Positions 59,804 through 64,000 of a DNA stretch of 64,000 nt are shown here, piece after piece. The stretch spans positions 1,550,001-1,614,000 of the forward strand of contig NZ_LWID01000001.1 in the NCBI RefSeq assembly GCF_029783845.1. Direction: 5' to 3'. A program made the position numbers and the translations under genes. This DNA comes from Volucribacter amazonae. GTDB lineage: Bacteria > Pseudomonadota > Gammaproteobacteria > Enterobacterales > Pasteurellaceae. Each line of letters opens with the position of its first letter. Within the stretch, counting starts at the first letter, position 1. The notes beneath the pieces are model-generated. The model saw nothing but the letters and a program-made list of their open reading frames with translations. It was not told the origin of the DNA and did not search any database.

Positions 59804-61213
59804 TTAATGAAATTTATCAGCTAATAAAAATTGTAATACGGCGTCCATACGTAAATGTGGGATCGGTTCGCCAGTAATTAAAGGCTGTGGCTCAAATTGA
59901 TCAAATTCAAACCCTTGTTGTTGCCAAAAATCGGCACGAGGAAGTTTATTCGGCACAGTGCCGGGGTAAAGGGTGATTTGTTGTTTATCCTGTGAGCGTA
60001 TGCCTTGTAATGCTTTAAATTGTTGTCCTTGTTGATTGACAAGCACTTGTTGGGTTGCCCGAATAGCGGCAATCGCTGAATATTCGGTGGTGATTCCCTC
60101 AAATTCCACATGGCGTCCGCCCTCTTGCACTAATTGTCGCATTAGGCTGACTAAATTAGCCAGTTGATCGGTGGTAATATGATCGGCTTTACTTGCCACA
60201 AACATTAATTTATCAATGCGAGGGGCAAATAAGCGGTGAAGTAAGGTGCGTTTGCCATAGTGAAAATTGTGAAATAGCTGTTGTAAGCCCTCTTGCATAT
60301 CTAGAAAGGCTTGGTAACTATGATTAAGCGGTGTTAAACAATCTGCCAAAATAATTTGTCGATCAAAGTGAGCAAAGTAATTTTGATAAAAAGGTTTAAC
60401 AATTTGCTGGCGATAATAATCATATCTTTTTTGCAATACGGAGAAATAGCTTTTGTGGTTGCGTTGCTGTTTCAGATTTTGCCATTGTTTATCATTGAGG
60501 TGTAATAATGGAAAAAATTGCAAAGCAGGAGCACCTGCCAATTCACTAGGTAGCACAAAACGCCCAGGTTGGATAAAATGTAAACCCTGTTCCTTACATT
60601 GGTGCAAATAATCAGTATATTGGCGAGCAATTTGAGCTAATACCTCATCATTCGCATCAGCTTGTAAATCAAGTTGTTGTAATGATTGTTGCCAAGATTG
60701 AGCAAGGCTTGCTCGTTTACCCTGATGAAGTTTGGCTAATTGCTGTGACCATTGTTGAAAACTCAAACTTAATAAAGGTAAGTCTAGTAGCCATTCCCCG
60801 GGGTAATCAAAAATATCTAAATATAATGTGCCGGTATTTTTAATATGGCGTACAAGGCTATCTTGATGTAAATAACGAATGGCTAATCGGGTTTCGCTCA
60901 CACCTCGTGTAGATTGCGGCCAAATCGGCGGAATTTGGCTTAAATCACGTAAATTTTGTTCATAATCAAAGCGAGGAATCCCCATATCTCGTTGTGAAAT
61001 TCGTTTTACCCCTAGAATTTGTTGACGGCGAGCGGGTTCAAACAAGGGTAAGTGAGCGTTGTTTTCTCGGTTAATATGCAATAATTGGTTAATTAAGCTG
61101 GTAATAAAGGCGGTTTTTCCACTACGGCTTAACCCTGTTACCGCTAGGCGTAATGAACGATCGAGTCCTCGATTGACGATCTCTTTGATTTCTTTTTGTA
61201 ATCGATTAAACAT
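59804..61213 (-). CDS. ycjX: YcjX family P-loop protein (DUF463)
   Basis: A 469-residue nucleotide-binding protein of the YcjX/DUF463 family, of GTPase/ATPase type and unknown role, linked to envelope stress in enterobacteria. The P-loop is AVTGLSRSGKTAFITSLINQ near residues 24-43, and YLDIFDYPGEWLLDLPLL has the Walker B/G3-type DYPGEW. A conserved KADHITTDQL resembles a base-recognition motif. In E. coli ycjX-ycjF lies beside psp genes; here it is divergent from sapA and upstream of mfd. Confidence 0.9.
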   Translation of the reverse strand: MFNRLQKEIKEIVNRGLDRSLRLAVTGLSRSGKTAFITSLINQLLHINRENNAHLPLFEPARRQQILGVKRISQRDMGIPRFDYEQNLRDLSQIPPIWPQSTRGVSETRLAIRYLHQDSLVRHIKNTGTLYLDIFDYPGEWLLDLPLLSLSFQQWSQQLAKLHQGKRASLAQSWQQSLQQLDLQADANDEVLAQIARQYTDYLHQCKEQGLHFIQPGRFVLPSELAGAPALQFFPLLHLNDKQWQNLKQQRNHKSYFSVLQKRYDYYRQQIVKPFYQNYFAHFDRQIILADCLTPLNHSYQAFLDMQEGLQQLFHNFHYGKRTLLHRLFAPRIDKLMFVASKADHITTDQLANLVSLMRQLVQEGGRHVEFEGITTEYSAIAAIRATQQVLVNQQGQQFKALQGIRSQDKQQITLYPGTVPNKLPRADFWQQQGFEFDQFEPQPLITGEPIPHLRMDAVLQFLLADKFH

Positions 61214-61381
61214 ATATCTTTATCCTTTTCATAGAAAAGAAAAATCATTAAACATAACAGAATAATGATGGTGTCATATAATGAAAACATAAGCAAAAAA
61301 TGTGATTTATCCTCAGAGAAAATAGCATATTTTGCCAATATATTTTACAATTCTCGGATAAAATCAGGAAAATTGCTTGTT

Positions 61382-63100
61382 ATGTTATCAATAAAATCAT
61401 CATTTAAGACCTTTTTTATCGTGGCTTTGTTAGGGGCATTATATGCTACTCGCTTGTCCTCTGCACCGCGTATTCCTGCACAAGTAATTGATAATGGTTT
61501 AATTTATTGTACTTACGCTTCAGGTTTTTCTTTTAATCCACAAACTGCTGAGGCAGGTGTGAGTATGAATGTGGTTACCGAGCAGATATATAACAAGTTA
61601 TTTAGTCAAAAAAATCATAATGCCCAAATTTCGCCAGAATTAGCACAATCTTATCATATTTCGCCTGATGGTAAGCGAATAACCATTAATTTGCGTAGAG
61701 GGGTAAAATTTCATCAAACTGAGTGGTTTACGCCAACACGAGATTTTAATGCTGAAGATGTGGTTTTTTCGTTAAATCGTGTACTGGGTAAAAATGATGA
61801 TTTACCTACTTTGGATAATGTGGCGGTATTTGATAATCGCCAATATCAAATATTTAATGAACTTGCAAAAAAAGCCCATTTTCCTTATTTTGATAGTATT
61901 AATTTAAAAGCAAAAATCGCCGATGTTCGTGCAACAGCTCCTTATCAAGTACAGATTAGTCTATTTGAACCTGATGCCTCTATTCTTTCCCATTTAGCTA
62001 GCCAATATGCGGTAATTTTTTCTCGAGAATATGCCTTACAGCTTAATGCGGATAATAACCTTGCTCAATTAGATTTGTTACCTATTGGTACAGGGGCTTA
62101 TAAGGTAAAAGAATATGCTCGCAATCAATACATTCGTTTACAACGTCATCAAGATTATTGGCAACAGGCAGCGAAAATTGACAACATTGTGGTGGATATT
62201 TCCACTTATCGTACAGGGCGTTTAACCAAATTGCTCAACGGGGAATGTCAAATCGTGGCGTTTCCTGAAGTCAGTCAATTAGGCTTATTTAATGAAATTG
62301 ATCGTGGTCATCAGTTTAATCTCAAAGAAAATGAAGGAATGAATTTAGCTTTTTTGGCGTTTAATTTTAATAAACCGCAGATGAATGATATAAAATTACG
62401 CCGAGCTATTGCCCAAAGTATTGACCGACAACGGATTATTGATCATATTTATTATGGCACAGCAACACTAGCTGAAAATATTATCCCACATATCTCTTGG
62501 GCAAATATTTCTGCTACGGGATTTAATCTCAAATATTCGCCGAAAATCGCCCGCACTTGGTTAGCTGAACGGCAAATTGTGTTGAATTTGTGGGTTATTA
62601 ATGAAGATCAAGTTTATAATCCTGCACCAATGAAAATGGCAGAGATGATTAAATTTGATTTAGCACAAGTGGGTGTTAATGTGCATATTCAACAAGTGAG
62701 CCGTAATTATTTGGTACAACAATTAAAACATAAACAGGCAAATTATGATCTGATTTTAACAGGTTGGTTAGCAAGCCCTTCCGATCCTGATACCTTTCTA
62801 CGCCCGATTTTAAGTTGTGCGAGTAAAGATGATGTTACTAATTTAGCAAATTGGTGTTATCCCTTGTTTGATCAAGCTATTAATCAGGCTTTAATCCACT
62901 CAGATCAGCAACAGCGTATTCAAGATTATCAACAAGCAGAGCAAATCGTGGCAAGTCAGCTACCCATTATTCCTTTAGCCAATGTGAAACAAGTTTTTGT
63001 GTTTAGTAAGCGGATACAAGGATTGGAGAAATGGCATTTTGCTAACATTAATTTTGCTGAACTTTGGTTACAAGAAAATCACAAGGAGCAACAACAATGA
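61382..63100 (+). CDS. sapA: Peptide ABC transporter substrate-binding protein SapA
   Basis: SapA is the periplasmic binding protein of the Sap importer. In Haemophilus it binds antimicrobial peptides and also heme. The ATG at 61382 (MLSIKSSFKTFFIVALLGAL) gives 572 residues with an N-terminal signal; the in-frame extension to 61265 would bury that signal. The mature part shows the SBP family 5 pattern: SPELAQSYHISPDGKRITIN, LRRGVKFHQTEWF and FNAEDVVFSLNRVLG. Its stop overlaps the sapB start by four bases (ATGA). Confidence 0.9.
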   Translation: MLSIKSSFKTFFIVALLGALYATRLSSAPRIPAQVIDNGLIYCTYASGFSFNPQTAEAGVSMNVVTEQIYNKLFSQKNHNAQISPELAQSYHISPDGKRITINLRRGVKFHQTEWFTPTRDFNAEDVVFSLNRVLGKNDDLPTLDNVAVFDNRQYQIFNELAKKAHFPYFDSINLKAKIADVRATAPYQVQISLFEPDASILSHLASQYAVIFSREYALQLNADNNLAQLDLLPIGTGAYKVKEYARNQYIRLQRHQDYWQQAAKIDNIVVDISTYRTGRLTKLLNGECQIVAFPEVSQLGLFNEIDRGHQFNLKENEGMNLAFLAFNFNKPQMNDIKLRRAIAQSIDRQRIIDHIYYGTATLAENIIPHISWANISATGFNLKYSPKIARTWLAERQIVLNLWVINEDQVYNPAPMKMAEMIKFDLAQVGVNVHIQQVSRNYLVQQLKHKQANYDLILTGWLASPSDPDTFLRPILSCASKDDVTNLANWCYPLFDQAINQALIHSDQQQRIQDYQQAEQIVASQLPIIPLANVKQVFVFSKRIQGLEKWHFANINFAELWLQENHKEQQQ

Positions 63101-64000
63101 TTGCTTCATTTGCACGCCGTCTTTTTCTTATTTGTATTACCCTTTGTTGCTTATCGTTAGTTAGTTATCATATTTTAATGCGTGATCCACTCAATGCGGC
63201 ATTAGCTGAACCCTATTTTTATTCAGGTTATTTCAGCTATATACAAGGTTTATTGCGAGGAGATTTAGGCATTAGCTATAATGGCGGCGAGTCGTTATTG
63301 CAATTACTTTTTGCTGTTATTCCGCCGACCATTGAGTTATGTTTTTTTGCGATGTTATTGGCGTTATTATTTGGTTTACCATTGGGGCTTATTGCGGCAT
63401 TTAATCGGCATAATTTATGTGGTAAAAGCATTAGTGCTTTGTCTTCATTAGGCTTGTCTGTACCTGTATTCTGGATTGCCCCTTTATTATTATATCTTTC
63501 CGCTATTCATCATTGGGATATTGCTTCAATGGGGCAGTATAATTTGCTTTATCAAATTAAAACAATTACCCATTTTACTGCCATTGATGTTTGGTTTGTG
63601 GAACAGCCTTATCGTTTAAAAATAATCCAAAATGTTTTTCAACATTTAGTGCTACCTGCTTTAGTTTTGGCGATTTCGCCAACAATGGAAGTCACTCGCT
63701 TGGTGCAACAACGGGCAGAATATTTATTTCAACAAAACTATGTGAAAGTGAGTAGCACCAAAGGTTGGTCTACCTTGAAAATCCTGCGTAAATTAATTTT
63801 ACGCAATACATTACCATTGATAATGCCACAATTTACCCGTATTTTTACCTTGGTATTAGCACAATGTATGTTGGTGGAAAATGTGTTTGGTTGGCCGGGC
63901 GTGGGAAGTTGGTTAATCAGTGCGGTGGCTCAACAAGATTATAATGCGATTTCAGCGGGTATTATTGCCATAGGCTTGTTAGTGGTAATTATTAATCAGC
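63097..64000 (+). CDS. sapB: Peptide ABC transporter permease SapB, 3'-truncated by window edge
   Basis: SapB is one of the two membrane permeases of the Sap importer. The frame is open from the ATG at 63097 to the end of the window (301 codons). It starts MIASFARRLFLICITLCCLS with an N-terminal membrane segment. It shows family motifs of DppB-type permeases: PTIELCFFAMLLALLFGLPL, RNTLPLIMPQFTRIFTLVL and VFGWPGVGSWL. AAGGAGC lies upstream, inside sapA. sapC, sapD and sapF would be expected beyond the window. Confidence 0.92.
   Translation, partial: MIASFARRLFLICITLCCLSLVSYHILMRDPLNAALAEPYFYSGYFSYIQGLLRGDLGISYNGGESLLQLLFAVIPPTIELCFFAMLLALLFGLPLGLIAAFNRHNLCGKSISALSSLGLSVPVFWIAPLLLYLSAIHHWDIASMGQYNLLYQIKTITHFTAIDVWFVEQPYRLKIIQNVFQHLVLPALVLAISPTMEVTRLVQQRAEYLFQQNYVKVSSTKGWSTLKILRKLILRNTLPLIMPQFTRIFTLVLAQCMLVENVFGWPGVGSWLISAVAQQDYNAISAGIIAIGLLVVIINQ

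Noticed and set aside
1..64000. tRNA or rRNA genes
   Set aside because: I looked through the intergenic gaps and saw no cloverleaf or rRNA sequence; a short or unusual RNA gene could still be missed by eye.

Overview
The window is a stretch of a Pasteurellaceae chromosome. The evidence is the gene content (E. coli-like but streamlined, with nlpD not followed by rpoS) and many copies of the Haemophilus-type DNA uptake signal AAGTGCGGT. Several of these occur as inverted pairs that form terminators. I cannot name the species. The sequence is moderately AT-rich. No tRNA, rRNA, CRISPR array, prophage or transposase gene was found.

Layout, left to right. (1) 1-4 kb: truD (cut by the window edge)-surE-pcm-yqaA-like-nlpD, ending at a hairpin shared with tex. 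(2) 4-9.5 kb: tex on the minus strand, then sdhE and rpoE-rseA-rseB-rseC with an apparent sigma-E autoregulatory promoter. (3) 9.5-19.6 kb: greB, yibQ and envC on the minus strand; a low-molecular-weight tyrosine phosphatase; udp; the divergent asnC/asnA pair; a transglutaminase-like exported protein overlapping MerT-like and MerP-like genes; dusA; and a frameshifted clcA. (4) 19.7-35.1 kb: the S10, spc and alpha ribosomal protein operons (27 ribosomal proteins, SecY and RpoA), with a recognisable S10 leader and an S4-binding pseudoknot before rpsM. A very AT-rich metallo-beta-lactamase-fold gene lies between rpsQ and rplN, at the S10/spc junction. (5) 35.4-41.8 kb: tusA and a complete ribose operon, rbsDACBKR, behind an RbsR-type operator. 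(6) 41.9-55 kb: rdgB-hemW, rpiA-serA, yqfB, a DUF2301-like gene, rsmD, ftsY-ftsE-ftsX-murB, a DUF2322-like gene, rluC, mazG and uspA. (7) 55-64 kb: ycjX-ycjF-mfd on the minus strand, divergent from sapA-sapB, which runs off the end.

The most striking non-coding feature is a family of about 106-bp palindromic elements with TATAG...CTATA ends. At least eight copies plus several degenerate copies and solo ends are present, mostly between 41.7 and 55.2 kb. Their arrangement and core closely resemble the Correia repeats (CREE) of Neisseria. Both ends carry stop codons in all three outward-in frames. Several copies abut or overlap gene ends, so that the element supplies the stop codon, and sometimes the last residues, of rbsR, yqfB, rsmD and mazG.

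Other oddities are two in-frame hexanucleotide tracts (25 x GAGCAA and 13 x GAACAA) in the acidic domain of FtsY, a one-base frameshift in clcA at a UUU-UAA site, and the accessory gene between the two ribosomal operons. Functions are assigned from recognised family motifs and gene order only; no database search was run.
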